In this document: positions 6,696 to 15,838 of the stretch, in pieces | How the letters are laid out: every line of letters begins with the position of its first letter | Numbering within the stretch: position 1 is the first letter of the stretch | Source: Trichomonas tenax | Taxonomy: Eukaryota > Parabasalia > Trichomonadida > Trichomonadidae | DNA: 16,419 bases | Assembly (NCBI GenBank): GCA_023091735.1 | Contig: JALKBU010001122.1 | Span: 1 to 16,419, forward strand | Direction: 5' to 3' | The notes under the pieces: generated by a model | The model's input: only the letters and a program-made list of their open reading frames with translations | Database searches by the model: none | What the model was told of the DNA's origin: nothing | Made by a program: the position numbers and the translations under genes

Positions 6696-8280
6696 TTGTG
6701 CATTGAAAATGATTTAGAACCTAATAGTAAAATTGCAAGAAAACATCATAATCACATTGTTACAAATCATGTTTATCAGACCAAAGATCTTCAAAACACG
6801 AAATCCAATTCTAATCATTGCTCGAGCATTTTTCTTTTAAATGAGGCTTGAAAACAGTATTCTGGATGAATCAAATATGATTTTGCTACAAAAAGTAGTT
6901 TCAAGAATCGTTTTTGTTTGTAAATTCATTTTGATGTTGTTTCAAAATCCAAAATACCCTATTTCATCAGGATCGCCACAGGACTAAATGAGGGGGTGTC
7001 AGGAAATAAGGAAAAAGGATTGTTGTTCGAATCTCGTTGCACATATTTTTTATCTTTTTAAGTCACTTTTAATGTTTGAATATTTTAAATATCACAAATA
7101 AAAGAAAAGGTTGAATATGTTCTTGTAGTGTAATGTAGCTGTTGTATAACACATTTATGTAATGTGTGCATCAGGCTCAAGTCCGTAAAGATCGTTTTGT
7201 TTTCTTTTTCAGTCGACGTTATGGAGTCTAAATCAATTTTTCTGCTATCTTAAGTATTAAAATATAAATATCACTTGATCATATGTTAAGAATATCACAA
7301 TATTTTTTTTGTTATCTCAATAAATTAAGAAAATTAAAAATGGTAAATGTTTAAAATTGACCTTTTGATTTGAAAATCAATACTATGTAAACAGGAGATG
7401 TTGTAGAATGTATAATATCTGAAAAAAAAATTCGCTCTGAAATTCTTTTTTTCAAAATATAACGAATTATTCATTTATTACAATACAATAGATATTTTAA
7501 AAATCCAAATCATAAAATGTTTACAATAATTCTTAGTGAATGCGAAACACCAGAGAAAAGAGGTGAAATAGAAATAATCAAATTTTTAATGAAAATTCAA
7601 AAAAATGTGATTCAAGACTTTATATTATGTTGATATGATATACTTTATAAATATATTTATTCTCAATAGTTATTTTTAAAATATAAAAGCCTTTTTCCGA
7701 AAATATTATGAGAAACATTTGGTTTTTGGTATCTAAGTTGTAATAATCAATGAATAGACTCTTTGTATGATACTGCTAACAACAGTAATATTATTTGCAT
7801 ACGAATAAGTATATTATATCATGTTTTTGAGAAAATCATCAACAGAATTTTGACGTTTTTTAAGAATTGGTTAATAATAAATGTGCAGGTATGCGATAAA
7901 TCGCCCATATATTACAATTCATCGTTAGATTTTAATCAAATATTGTTTTTATGGATCAGAAAATATTAACGGCATGATATCTTTTTTATTTCTGCAATAG
8001 TCAACATGTACGAAATATTTGAGCAGTCGATAGGTAAAGTTGGTGATTGTCGTATGATTTTTTTGGAAAAATGAAAATCGCATTATTGAAGATCGATTTC
8101 TTGGATAACTAATGGTATACTACTATACGAGATAAATAATCTTGCAAACGCTTGGCTTGCAATTTCCATATGATTTTTGGGTGAACTCGGTATAGCCATC
8201 CACTAAAAATAAATCTGACAATATGACATGTAAATATGCTCTAAGGCAGGGGGGAGTGGCGATCAATGTCTATTAAATAA
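6696..8280. other. Long AT-rich spacer, no supported gene
   Basis: Nothing firm. A plus-strand frame from 6769 to 6987 is open apart from one TAA at 6838. Its first part reads MFIRPKIFKTRNPILIIARA and its last part ends ...PKYPISSGSPQD with a TAAA stop, so it may be a relic of a short gene. A B-box-like GTTCGAATCTC (7025-7035) followed by six T (7046-7051) does not fold into a tRNA. A short G run (GGGGGG) lies near 8249. Confidence 0.3.
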
Positions 8281-8835
8281 ATTGATTTAGAACACACAAT
8301 TTAATAAAATATCAATGTGAACATGAATTAAAAGCAATTTTTGGATGATGTTCGTTCAAAAATATGAAAAAATTAATATTGATCGGTGTACATCAATAGG
8401 AAATATTCACTTAGTGAAATATAATAATATTTCAAAGTGAAAATCGATTAAAAACAAATTGTGAATGTCGTTATAACCAAAATTAAAGAAATTGATATTT
8501 GTGAATAGACATCATGTGGATATATTCACAAAATGAAATATATTAATACCTTATAATGCTTATTGATTAATCACATATTTTGAAAGAAGAAATTTCAAAA
8601 ATTGAAAAAAAAAATTAATATTTGTGAATATATATCGTGCGAATAGATTCATGAAATGAAATACATTAATGCTTTACAATGCATATTGATCAAATACATA
8701 TTTTGAAAGATGATTTATCAAAAATTGAAAAAATCAATATTTGCTATTGAACATTGTGTAGATGGATTCTCTGCATGGAATATAATAATGTTTTTAAGTG
8801 AACATAAATCAAATCTAAAAAATAAAATAAACTCG
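8281..8835 (+). repeat. 120-bp tandem array, about 4.6 copies
   Basis: Successive copies start near 8281, 8401, 8521, 8642 and 8763. Shared landmarks in each unit are A.ATTCA..AAATGAAATA.ATTAAT, then TTATTGAT.AA...ACATATTTTGAAAGA, then CAAAAATTGAAAAAA.TTAATATTTGTGAATA. Copies C and D are closest to each other; A is the most diverged. The array ends about 30 bp before the ATG of the next gene and covers its promoter-proximal region. Confidence 0.8.
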
Positions 8836-8842
8836 TCACTTT
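8836..8842 (+). promoter_or_regulatory. Initiator TCACTTT for the 682-residue gene
   Basis: TCACTTT matches the trichomonad initiator core with A at 8838, leaving a 28-nt leader before the ATG at 8866. It lies just past the 120-bp repeats, supporting 8866 rather than the earlier in-frame ATG at 8710, which falls inside the repeat array. Confidence 0.5.
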
Positions 8843-8865
8843 GTCAATTTTTAAAATTAAACAGA

Positions 8866-10914
8866 ATGATACGAGTGAAGTCTCGAGGAAGTTTCGGCCT
8901 CCAGCCAGACTACAACGATCTGTATCAAGTCGTTCTACAGAAGCGTTGTCACTCGGAGTTCTTAAATGAAACAATTCGCAGAAATTCGGAATCGTTATCA
9001 ATAAATATGATCGAAATTCAAAGAATAGCAAGAAAAAACTCAATACTGACGTGTTTAGCAAACGATGCAAGGACTATTTCCGATATTGTTCCAATTAAAT
9101 CAATCTTCGATTCTTTTCAAGACAATGTGCGATATTTTTACGCACTAGTCAACGACCCACAGATGCTGCAAAACATTGGATTCTTTATTAAAGGTGCTTA
9201 CAAAAGACCGAAAGATTTTGCGAATGCAACTTTGGCATACTTTAGAGATGACGACAAAGAATACAATTTGTTCGCTTCAATCCTGTTTCCTGCTGTTTCT
9301 GGTTACTTTATTGCCGAAGAGCACTTAACATTTGCTTATGAATATCTAAATTACTTGATTTTGCTTGGTGAGATCAAATTTGTCACTCCACTTATCGCTT
9401 CGTTCTTTGCATCATCTGTTTTATTCATAGAGAGATTCTGGCAGAAATTCTTTTCTCTCGTTCTCGAAATTCGCACGAAGCCATCAATCAAACAATTATA
9501 TGAAATCCTCATTGCCTCACTCCAGTCAGCGATTAGGTATTTATCTCCTTTCCACACAGCGTTGTCGATGGATTTATTGACATCTGATCCAGAATGTTTT
9601 TGTGAAACGTTCTTTTTGAAAGTTCTTCTTGATTCCTTTGATACTTATGCAGCAACAAATCCATCAATATCAACAGTTAGAGTCCAAAGAAATCAAATCT
9701 TGCAATTATTTTCCTTCTTGTGCAATAACACAAATACGAAGTCATTTGAGACAATTTCCAACACATTCAGTCAGTGCGTATCGAGTTTATGTGAGCCATC
9801 ATCTTTTGTTGAGTATACACAGAAAGGAGCGCTTCCTTACATTTTCTCGCCAATGGAAGCAATCTTAATTGTTAACATATTCAAAAAGATGAGTGGATTC
9901 GAAGCACACAAGATTGATCTCACGAAAATTAAGAATTACAGCAAAATCAATGCTTTCACGCCAGGAATCATCGATGTTTATTTCGCAATTCCAAACAGTT
10001 TACCAGTCACTGCTGTCTTATTCTGTGATGAGAATATTCCTGTTGCTGAACCATCGAAAGATATATCTCGTAATTGGCTCTCATTAGTCAAGACGTGCAA
10101 GACGGAATCACTCGATGCATTGACTGTCATTATGGAGAATAACATGGAGTATTTCGACACACCAAAGAAATTAATGATAAAGAAATTGGCACAAAACATG
10201 ATGAGCGAGGAGTTAAAGAAATATGCTGTTGAAACTACATTATCTAATCTCATCACAAGTGAGCAAGCTTTCGAAACATGCCTAGTAAGACTTGCACAAA
10301 AGCAAAGACTTATAGAGATCTCTGAATCACAAAAGAGATTCGGATCGATCTTGAACAGAGCTATTGCAAAGAAGATGACTTTCCTTCCAGCTGATTGCCC
10401 AAGAACGATTCTTTTGCCATCTATTGCAATTGATGCTGTGGAAGTTGAAGAAAATCAGAAACTCTATGACTTGTTGGAGATGAAAGAAGTTTTCGATAGA
10501 GTAGCAAGAAGAATCACGCGAAAAGATGCTAAGTATAAAGCATTTGTTAAAACCAATCACGATAAGCTTACAAAGTTTGCAAGAGTTTTGGATAATTTAG
10601 ATGAAATGAGTTTAGGAGAAAGACTTTGGGTTATTGCAGAAGTAATCATGAGTATAGAAAAAGTATGTCAGAGTGATGAGTGGTTAATGACTCTTTTCTT
10701 CTATGTCATCGCTCGCTCAAGCTCAACATGCTTCCTTCACACTTACATGGGCATCAATGCATTCAAAGCCCTGCAACAGGCGAAATTTGCACAACTTCCT
10801 CGATGGATGCAAGATTCGTGGGGAAAGCTTTCGAAGCAGATTGATATTCTGCTTAGAAAGAAGCAATTGTTCCACGACGAGTTTATTGAAAAATACAATA
10901 TGTTTGTTAAGTAA
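8866..10914 (+). CDS. Large helical protein of 682 residues, unassigned trichomonad family
   Basis: The frame is open from 8710, but codons before 8866 are encoded by the 120-bp tandem repeats. The ATG at 8866 follows an initiator, and it is in register with a second sequence (14669) that also has Lys5-Ser6 and FGLQP at residues 10-14. The protein is almost entirely predicted helix, with hydrophobic stretches such as LFASILFPAVSGYFIAEEHL and FVTPLIASFFASSVLFIERF near residues 140-195, and a basic C-terminal half. There is no signal peptide. The pattern of an acidic-charged helix followed by LFxxxLFPxxxGYF is reminiscent of divergent trichomonad proteins with weak RasGAP-like similarity, but I see no arginine-finger motif I can defend, so function is left open. 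The stop is TAAA. Confidence 0.85.
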   Translation: MIRVKSRGSFGLQPDYNDLYQVVLQKRCHSEFLNETIRRNSESLSINMIEIQRIARKNSILTCLANDARTISDIVPIKSIFDSFQDNVRYFYALVNDPQMLQNIGFFIKGAYKRPKDFANATLAYFRDDDKEYNLFASILFPAVSGYFIAEEHLTFAYEYLNYLILLGEIKFVTPLIASFFASSVLFIERFWQKFFSLVLEIRTKPSIKQLYEILIASLQSAIRYLSPFHTALSMDLLTSDPECFCETFFLKVLLDSFDTYAATNPSISTVRVQRNQILQLFSFLCNNTNTKSFETISNTFSQCVSSLCEPSSFVEYTQKGALPYIFSPMEAILIVNIFKKMSGFEAHKIDLTKIKNYSKINAFTPGIIDVYFAIPNSLPVTAVLFCDENIPVAEPSKDISRNWLSLVKTCKTESLDALTVIMENNMEYFDTPKKLMIKKLAQNMMSEELKKYAVETTLSNLITSEQAFETCLVRLAQKQRLIEISESQKRFGSILNRAIAKKMTFLPADCPRTILLPSIAIDAVEVEENQKLYDLLEMKEVFDRVARRITRKDAKYKAFVKTNHDKLTKFARVLDNLDEMSLGERLWVIAEVIMSIEKVCQSDEWLMTLFFYVIARSSSTCFLHTYMGINAFKALQQAKFAQLPRWMQDSWGKLSKQIDILLRKKQLFHDEFIEKYNMFVK

Positions 10915-11026
10915 AAAATGTTGTACGTTATATCTCTTTATTAGAATCAAACTTCTTGAATAAAAAATAGATTCAATAAATTGTTTATCTTTATCTAAAA
11001 TATATTTACAATTGAATTAATGTAAA
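10915..11026 (+). other. Short AT-rich spacer before the tRNA gene
   Basis: Holds the 3' end region of the upstream gene. TAAAAAATG overlaps the stop, and AATAAAAAATAGATTCAATAAA (written here only as its two AATAAA motifs near 10959 and 10975) could serve in 3' processing. There is no gene. Confidence 0.3.
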
Positions 11027-11099
11027 GCCTGCGTAGCATAGTGGTTATTGCGTGCGCCTTGTAAGCGCAAGGTCGCCGGTTCAACTCCGGTCGTAGGCA
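11027..11099 (+). tRNA. tRNA-Thr (anticodon TGT)
   Basis: A complete cloverleaf of 73 nt, including the discriminator A at 11099 and lacking encoded CCA. The acceptor stem GCCTGCG pairs with CGTAGGC (one G-T wobble). The D arm uses GCA/TGC. The anticodon stem TGCGC/GCGCA encloses loop CTTGTAA with anticodon TGT at 11060-11062, reading ACA threonine codons. The T stem GCCGG/CCGGT encloses TTCAACT. The internal A box TAGCATAGTGG (11034-11044) and B box GGTTCAACTCC (11078-11088) support RNA polymerase III transcription. There is no intron. Confidence 0.97.
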
Positions 11100-11103
11100 A
11101 ATA

Positions 11104-11111
11104 TTTTTTTT
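11104..11111 (+). terminator. RNA polymerase III terminator of tRNA-Thr
   Basis: A run of eight T starts 5 nt after the discriminator base, the normal distance and form for a polymerase III stop. Confidence 0.85.
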
Positions 11112-11189
11112 CTTTTTATTTCCTTTTTGAATGAATATAAAGAAATATTCATAATTGAAACGATTTAATATTGCTAATAAACACGCATT

Positions 11190-11625
11190 TCATAATAGAA
11201 GTTATTCATTATGTTGAAACAGCTAAATATGAGATTCCATTTTATCAAAAAAATTGAGATTGCTTGGAATTTGTTAATGATACATTTATACATTTTATAT
11301 CGGAAACCAGTTAGTGCACTGACAAAGCTGTGAATGAGATTAATTTTTTTCAAAATATATTGATATATTTAGGCAAGAATATCTGCTATGGATAATCATG
11401 CATTCAATATTAGAAACAATTCATAAGATTGACGCTGCTAAATATGAATTTATATACAATTAAAACATATTGGATTAGTTATAACCGTATAAATATTACA
11501 AATAATTATATTACCTCTATTAGAAGCGATTTAGAATATTGACACAGCTAGACATGAGATTTAATAAATTCAAAAAATATTGAGATATGTGCATAATAAA
11601 AACCTGATATTCAAGATCCATAACT
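11190..11625 (+). repeat. ~110-bp tandem array, four copies
   Basis: Degenerate copies begin near 11194, 11299, 11409 and 11519 (spacing 105-110 bp). Landmarks in each unit are ATTAGAA followed by TTGACNCAGCTAAATATGAGATT-like sequence (key core GCTNNNNATGAGATT), then TTCAAAAAATATTGAGAT. The array sits between the tRNA gene and the 725-residue gene and ends about 50 bp before that gene's ATG. Sequence and period differ from the 120-bp array upstream of the other large gene. Confidence 0.7.
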
Positions 11626-11635
11626 TGTAAAGATA

Positions 11636-11640
11636 TCATA
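11636..11640 (+). promoter_or_regulatory. Initiator candidate for the 725-residue gene
   Basis: TCATA with its A at 11638 gives a 35-nt leader to the ATG at 11673. It fits TCA-Y-W but is a 5-base match in AT-rich DNA, so the support is weak. Confidence 0.3.
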
Positions 11641-11672
11641 ACCAAACTTATTTTCGTTTTGCTCGTTATTTT

Positions 11673-13850
11673 ATGTCCGATGAGTTCGAAGATTCGCGGA
11701 TTTTCCTGGAACTTTATTATTTCACCGTTTCTCTCATAACGGACGGCGCAAACCCGATAAAGTACTTCAAGTCTGATTTCGTCGTTTTAATGCAGCCGAT
11801 AATTGAAAAATTTGTTGCATCGTTTCCTGGGCAATCCGAGCGACAAATTATGACGAGCAACGCCTACAAATCACTTGTGCAGCTCTATGTACAAAAAATG
11901 CGCCCAATTATTGATACAACGAAACAAAGTGGACTTTGGATACCACAAGGTGGTGCTCCTGCATCTGTAGACGCAACAGAACTCATTGGGCAGGTCCTTG
12001 CTTCAGAAAGTGCGGACGTAGAGCAAATATTGACACTAAGAAGCGTTAGAATAACAAATCTCTTGTATTCACCTGAATTAACACTTTATTACAACGCGTG
12101 CATCATGTGCTGTCAGTCACCGATCGTGATTGTGAGGTTATATTCATACTCTTTGCTTAGATCTGCGCCAGTTATTGTTGATCTCAGGCATCTCTTCAAT
12201 GTTTTCAAAGTTGCAATGGAATTCTGGCAAATGGGTCCTGTGTCATTTGAATTCTGCGCAGCTTTATATCTATTGCTTGAAAGATTATCTGAACATCGTC
12301 CATCACCGATAGATGCAAATGAATTCAACTTAATTCTCAGTCTTTTAGAGAATATCAACAATTCTCAGAACTTTGAGACCTTAATGTGCTTCGATACAGG
12401 TCTTAAATGGATGTATAAATTATTTACGAAAGAAATGCTTAACAATGTCATCAAAAACTCAGTGGAATGTCTAAAAGAAGGTCGCAGCGGTGACTGCATC
12501 ATTTGCCACTGCTTGGCTTTAGGCATTGGAAATCCAAATCAATTTTTGGATATAGTGTCTGCAGCGCTGAGAACTGTCGCGTGTTGGGCACATCCGATTC
12601 AAAGAGAGGCAAGGAAGTCACTTGCAGCACTCCCACTCAATCGCTCAACTGCGATATCAGATGGAATCATCGATATCATCGCAACAGTCTTAGAACAACC
12701 TCCACAGATATCAGAGCCAACGCTATTCATATTCGCAGAGTTTTTGAGTTCCTTTTATCTTGGAACATCGGCGCCACTGAAAATGAACTTATTAAAGTCT
12801 CTTGTTGGAATAATTAAGCAAAATGAAGGCAAAAGGAGCCTCCCGCACGACATAAGAAACATAATTGTCGCAATTTGCTCGAATCCAGTCAGATTATTGG
12901 AAGTTTTATCATTAACAAATGAAAGTCGTACAATCATCATTAATATAATCAGCGGTGTTGGAAAATGGTGTAATTCACTCATGACAACACTCGCTGCAAG
13001 ACCTTCCTATGTCATTACATCAGAATCAGATGCCAAAGCAGCAGCGAAATCGTTGAGAGAGAAAATGCTGAGCATTGAAGACAAAGATTCAAATGCTTAC
13101 AACATAAGACTCCACAAAGATCTTCCATTATTAGTATCGATATATCCTGGTGAAATCAAGAAGTTAATCGAGAACATTGGCGACAATTTCGATGAAGATT
13201 ACAAATTCACGATTTTCGAATTATTCACTATTGTTTGTCTTCAAGGAAGGATGTCATCGGATTGCAGAGAAATTGCACAGTCACTTCCAAAGCCAAGATT
13301 CGAGTGTGATTATTCGTCATTGATCAAAATCATTGAAGAAACAATTAAAAGACCAAAATCTGTTTTCGAAGAATTGTCATCGCACATCGATGATGGGTTG
13401 TCTCAGTTCCTTGTTGTTGGATCAGCATCTCACGCAGCTGCTTCTCTTCTATTCGAGCACGTCGTGTGGAGTGAAGGAGGTGATGCGTTAGTAATATGTA
13501 AGCGTCTTCAACTAAGACCAGCAACGTGGTTTGCTTCTGCACTCGCATCACTTTTTTCATCACTTATATCAACACCAACGAAAGGACTTATTGCATTAAT
13601 AGATAGTGCATCCAAGTCTCCAGAAAGACTTGTGTGGATTGGATACACTATTTTCACGAGAATCGTTCCTTTACTGAAAGATGTTTTAACAAATGAGCAA
13701 TGGCAAAGTTTGCCTAAATATTGCTTATATCCACAAATAGATTTCGATCCAACACCTGAAGAGCTGACAAGGATTGGCCAAATGCAGACTAAATACAAAC
13801 CAGCTCTTCAAGGACTATTCGATGTTATCGTTGGAATACCAAAGAGATAA
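11673..13850 (+). CDS. Large helical (alpha-solenoid-like) protein of 725 residues, unassigned
   Basis: An ATG-led frame with gene-like codon choice from the first codon to the TAA stop. The translation is nearly all amphipathic helix with regularly spaced Leu/Ile/Ala, for example LIGQVLASESADVEQILTLR, ISDGIIDIIATVLEQP and VRLLEVLSL. This suggests a HEAT/ARM-type alpha-solenoid scaffold, but no repeat is strong enough to name. There is no signal peptide, membrane segment or catalytic motif. Cysteines are scattered without zinc spacing. The conserved-looking C-terminus has YCLYPQIDFDPTPEEL. Its size resembles that of the 682-residue neighbour, yet I see no shared motif such as FGLQP. It could be a transport, nuclear or complex scaffold subunit; that is a guess from fold type only. 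Confidence 0.88.
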   Translation: MSDEFEDSRIFLELYYFTVSLITDGANPIKYFKSDFVVLMQPIIEKFVASFPGQSERQIMTSNAYKSLVQLYVQKMRPIIDTTKQSGLWIPQGGAPASVDATELIGQVLASESADVEQILTLRSVRITNLLYSPELTLYYNACIMCCQSPIVIVRLYSYSLLRSAPVIVDLRHLFNVFKVAMEFWQMGPVSFEFCAALYLLLERLSEHRPSPIDANEFNLILSLLENINNSQNFETLMCFDTGLKWMYKLFTKEMLNNVIKNSVECLKEGRSGDCIICHCLALGIGNPNQFLDIVSAALRTVACWAHPIQREARKSLAALPLNRSTAISDGIIDIIATVLEQPPQISEPTLFIFAEFLSSFYLGTSAPLKMNLLKSLVGIIKQNEGKRSLPHDIRNIIVAICSNPVRLLEVLSLTNESRTIIINIISGVGKWCNSLMTTLAARPSYVITSESDAKAAAKSLREKMLSIEDKDSNAYNIRLHKDLPLLVSIYPGEIKKLIENIGDNFDEDYKFTIFELFTIVCLQGRMSSDCREIAQSLPKPRFECDYSSLIKIIEETIKRPKSVFEELSSHIDDGLSQFLVVGSASHAAASLLFEHVVWSEGGDALVICKRLQLRPATWFASALASLFSSLISTPTKGLIALIDSASKSPERLVWIGYTIFTRIVPLLKDVLTNEQWQSLPKYCLYPQIDFDPTPEELTRIGQMQTKYKPALQGLFDVIVGIPKR

Positions 13851-14380
13851 TTTAATATATTTTTTTTGTTTGTATTAAATCAAATCATTTTGTTTGTTAC
13901 CGAATATCGTATCTAAAGACAAAAACAAGCTTATGTGGAGAGTTCTTTATTAATATTAATATTTTGAAAAATTAATTTTAAGTGATGAATTGAGCTGATA
14001 ATTGAGATAATTCAATCTTTCATTATATTAAATTGTTTCTCATAGTCAAAAGTTAGATATATAAGATATTTTATATCAAAAAAATATATTTTGTTGAACT
14101 AAATCTTATTATGAAGAGAAGAAACGATATAAATAGAGTTATGTTCAAAGAATCAGAAATGAAAAAGAAATCGTAAATAACAATAAGGTTATTTTCGTTA
14201 CACTTTTAAGATTCAGGAATTTTATTTGATTTCTTTTGTTTATAATATGGATGAGCGAATTGGCAAAAATGGGCTAATTTGATCTCGTTTCTAGGTCCTG
14301 TTAGGAATTTTCAGAAGATCTTCATTTCAGCCCAATCACAAGTTAGTTGAAAATCATGCATTTAAAATACAACTGACTTT
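13851..14380. other. AT-rich spacer, no supported gene
   Basis: The first bases hold a T run after the stop of the upstream gene. No convincing frame follows. TATGGATGAGCGAATT near 14247 recurs as TATGGATGTGCGAATT near 14812, a short direct repeat about 565 bp apart that brackets the ankyrin relic and the FGLQP fragment. Confidence 0.3.
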
Positions 14381-14605
14381 ACCACTTACTCATATTCAAT
14401 CGAAATTATTTTCGAATAAAAAGTCCTTTTGATACTTATTCTAATGAATGCCCGACTAATTGGGATATAAATGTTCATCTACTTTATAGCTTTACATGCA
14501 ATTTTTAGAAATTTTATCAAAGAAAAACATCAAGAAAATGGATATGTTGTTGTTGAAATACATTCGCATGGTAAAGTGATCTGTTCTCTATTAATTATTT
14601 TCTGA
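14380..14605 (+). pseudogene. Decayed ankyrin-repeat fragment
   Basis: The last 117 bp (14489-14605) read ALHAIFRNFIKEKHQENGYV..., then VVVEIHSHGKVI and a stop at 14603-14605. This matches an ankyrin repeat core (TALHxAxxNxxKExVELLISHGANI) with an insertion in the middle. Upstream, DINV in another frame fits the preceding repeat's end, and THIQSKLF near 14390 resembles IQSRLF of the ankyrin relic at 2359. Even the DNA ATTCAATCGA(A/G)ATTATT is shared. Frame changes and stops show it is dead. The two relics may derive from related genes. Confidence 0.5.
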
Positions 14606-14668
14606 TTATTCTAAGTTTTTCGACGTCAAATAAGCACATGGTTGCAACCGCTGCGATTTTCGAGCACT

Positions 14669-14878
14669 ATGTACACTAGAAAAAGTGACAAAAAATTTGG
14701 CCTCCAGCCCATAAAACCAGTAAAACACTCAATCAAGTTAGTCGATCATCGAAAAATGTCCCCTTTTTTCTTCTCTTCATTCCTTTGCTTCCCATTTTAC
14801 CGACTTACGCTATGGATGTGCGAATTAATGAATATTCAGAATTTCATAAATTCAATATTATTTTGTTTCAGTAACTGA
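14669..14878 (+). pseudogene. Probable truncated paralogue of the 682-residue protein (N-terminus only)
   Basis: An ATG-led frame of 69 codons. Its first 14 residues, MYTRKSDKKFGLQP, align without gaps to MIRVKSRGSFGLQP at the start of the gene at 8866. Lys5, Ser6 and Phe10-Gly-Leu-Gln-Pro14 are shared, and GGCCTCCAGCC is identical in DNA. Similarity fades after residue 14; the remainder becomes Phe/Leu-rich and AT-biased and ends at TGA. It could be a gene stub, a shared N-terminal tag added to different proteins, or less likely a real short peptide. No clear initiator precedes it. Confidence 0.45.
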
Positions 14879-15480
14879 GATGTGCATATGTGTGAAGTAG
14901 CTCATGACTCATTACTGATCTCATAAATAAAAATGCAGTGTGTTTAAATTTAATTTTTTTATAATATAGTATTTCGACATAATAGAGTCTGTAAGCCTGT
15001 TTGCGTGTAGTAGATGGTTAAAATGGATTGTGGTTTATGCGGTAATAAAGTAAATGATTTTTTGAAATCAAATTGGAGCAATTTCGCACTGAAGACTAGA
15101 TTAGATAGATGTATATAGTCATGTTGTCCAATGATATGATGAATAAATTCTTTATATCTACTTTATTTCGAAATATATTATAAAATACTCTAAAATGCTG
15201 CTGAGATTTCTCATGTATGCATTATTTTGGAAAATTAAAACATCTGTTTGTATAACTTGGCTTGATTTTGAATTTGACTCGCTAAAATGTCGAATATTCT
15301 GGATGTCCTGTAACTGGTTTTAGCGTTTTAAGACAAGTATTTTGTAATAAATAAAAAATGCGAAAAATTCTCTTTTGAATACGTAAAAACTAAAGCGAGA
15401 GATAAAGATAAATTTGTGAGAACAATCATTCCTGTTAAATTCAAGAGAGTTTTTAAAACAATTTCTTGAGCAAAGAGTTC
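14879..15480. other. AT-rich spacer, no supported gene
   Basis: Two very short ATG-led frames are noted but not called. One at 15023-15118 has 31 codons, starting MDCGLCGNKVNDFLKSNW with a CxxC pair. The other at 15195-15323 has 42 codons and is hydrophobic and Trp/Phe-rich. Neither has recognisable homology or a good leader. They may be remnants. Confidence 0.25.
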
Positions 15481-15531
15481 TCATGGGTGATTCGAATATT
15501 GAAGTCGGTTGTGTGTTTGCTGTATCAGAGC

Positions 15532-15595
15532 GAGAATCTTGAGTTTCGTAGTGGAATCCAAGATTCTCAAGAGACGAGTAGAGACGATCTGTCTC
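15532..15595. other. Paired hairpins in a slightly GC-richer patch
   Basis: GAGAATCTTG (15532-15541) and CAAGATTCTC (15559-15568) form a perfect 10-bp inverted repeat with a 17-nt loop. GAGAC (15581-15585) and GTCTC (15591-15595) follow as a 5-bp stem. The surrounding 15480-15610 is less AT-rich than the spacer. It could be a small structured RNA or a remnant of a mobile element end; there is no clear polymerase III box or terminator. Confidence 0.35.
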
Positions 15596-15719
15596 AGGCC
15601 CTTAAATAAATGCCTAAAAATTATGCAGGGGCATAGAGTGTACTAACTTTTCTTAGGTTGTACATTGTTTTACAAAATAAACTATAGAATTCCTCCACTA
15701 GTGGATTCAAATTGAGGAC

Positions 15720-15810
15720 TTAGTGGCTTTTTTGTAAAGTCATAGTGTACAAAATGTAAAGTCAGATTTGGTATTTATACGTCAAAACACCTTTACACGA
15801 CAGATTTGTT
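15720..15810. repeat. Right-hand cluster of TTACACGTCA/GTAAAGTCA motifs
   Basis: GTAAAGTCAT (near 15734) and GTAAAGTCAG (near 15756) lie on one strand. TTATACGTCAAAACACC and TTTACACGACAG lie on the other. These resemble the six-copy cluster at 1119-1245, and both clusters lie 400-560 bp inside the inverted terminal copies. Confidence 0.4.
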
Positions 15811-15838
15811 CAAACCTACTGATCATTTTGTGTTGGAA

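Noticed and set aside
7020..7052. tRNA gene suggested by a B-box-like GTTCGAATCTC followed by six T
   Set aside because: No acceptor, D or anticodon stem can be formed with the upstream 60-70 bases, and the T stem itself does not pair.
7763..7969. 68-codon plus-strand frame
   Set aside because: It begins at TTG, is very AT-rich and Ile/Asn-rich, and has no motif. It is expected by chance in this spacer.
8710..8865. First 52 codons of the long frame as part of the 682-residue protein
   Set aside because: They are encoded by copies D and E of the 120-bp tandem array, precede a good initiator, and are absent from the in-register alignment with 14669.
8735..9080. Antisense frames inside the 682- and 725-residue genes
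   Set aside because: They are shadows of the plus-strand coding sequence, whose codon choice and length are far more convincing.
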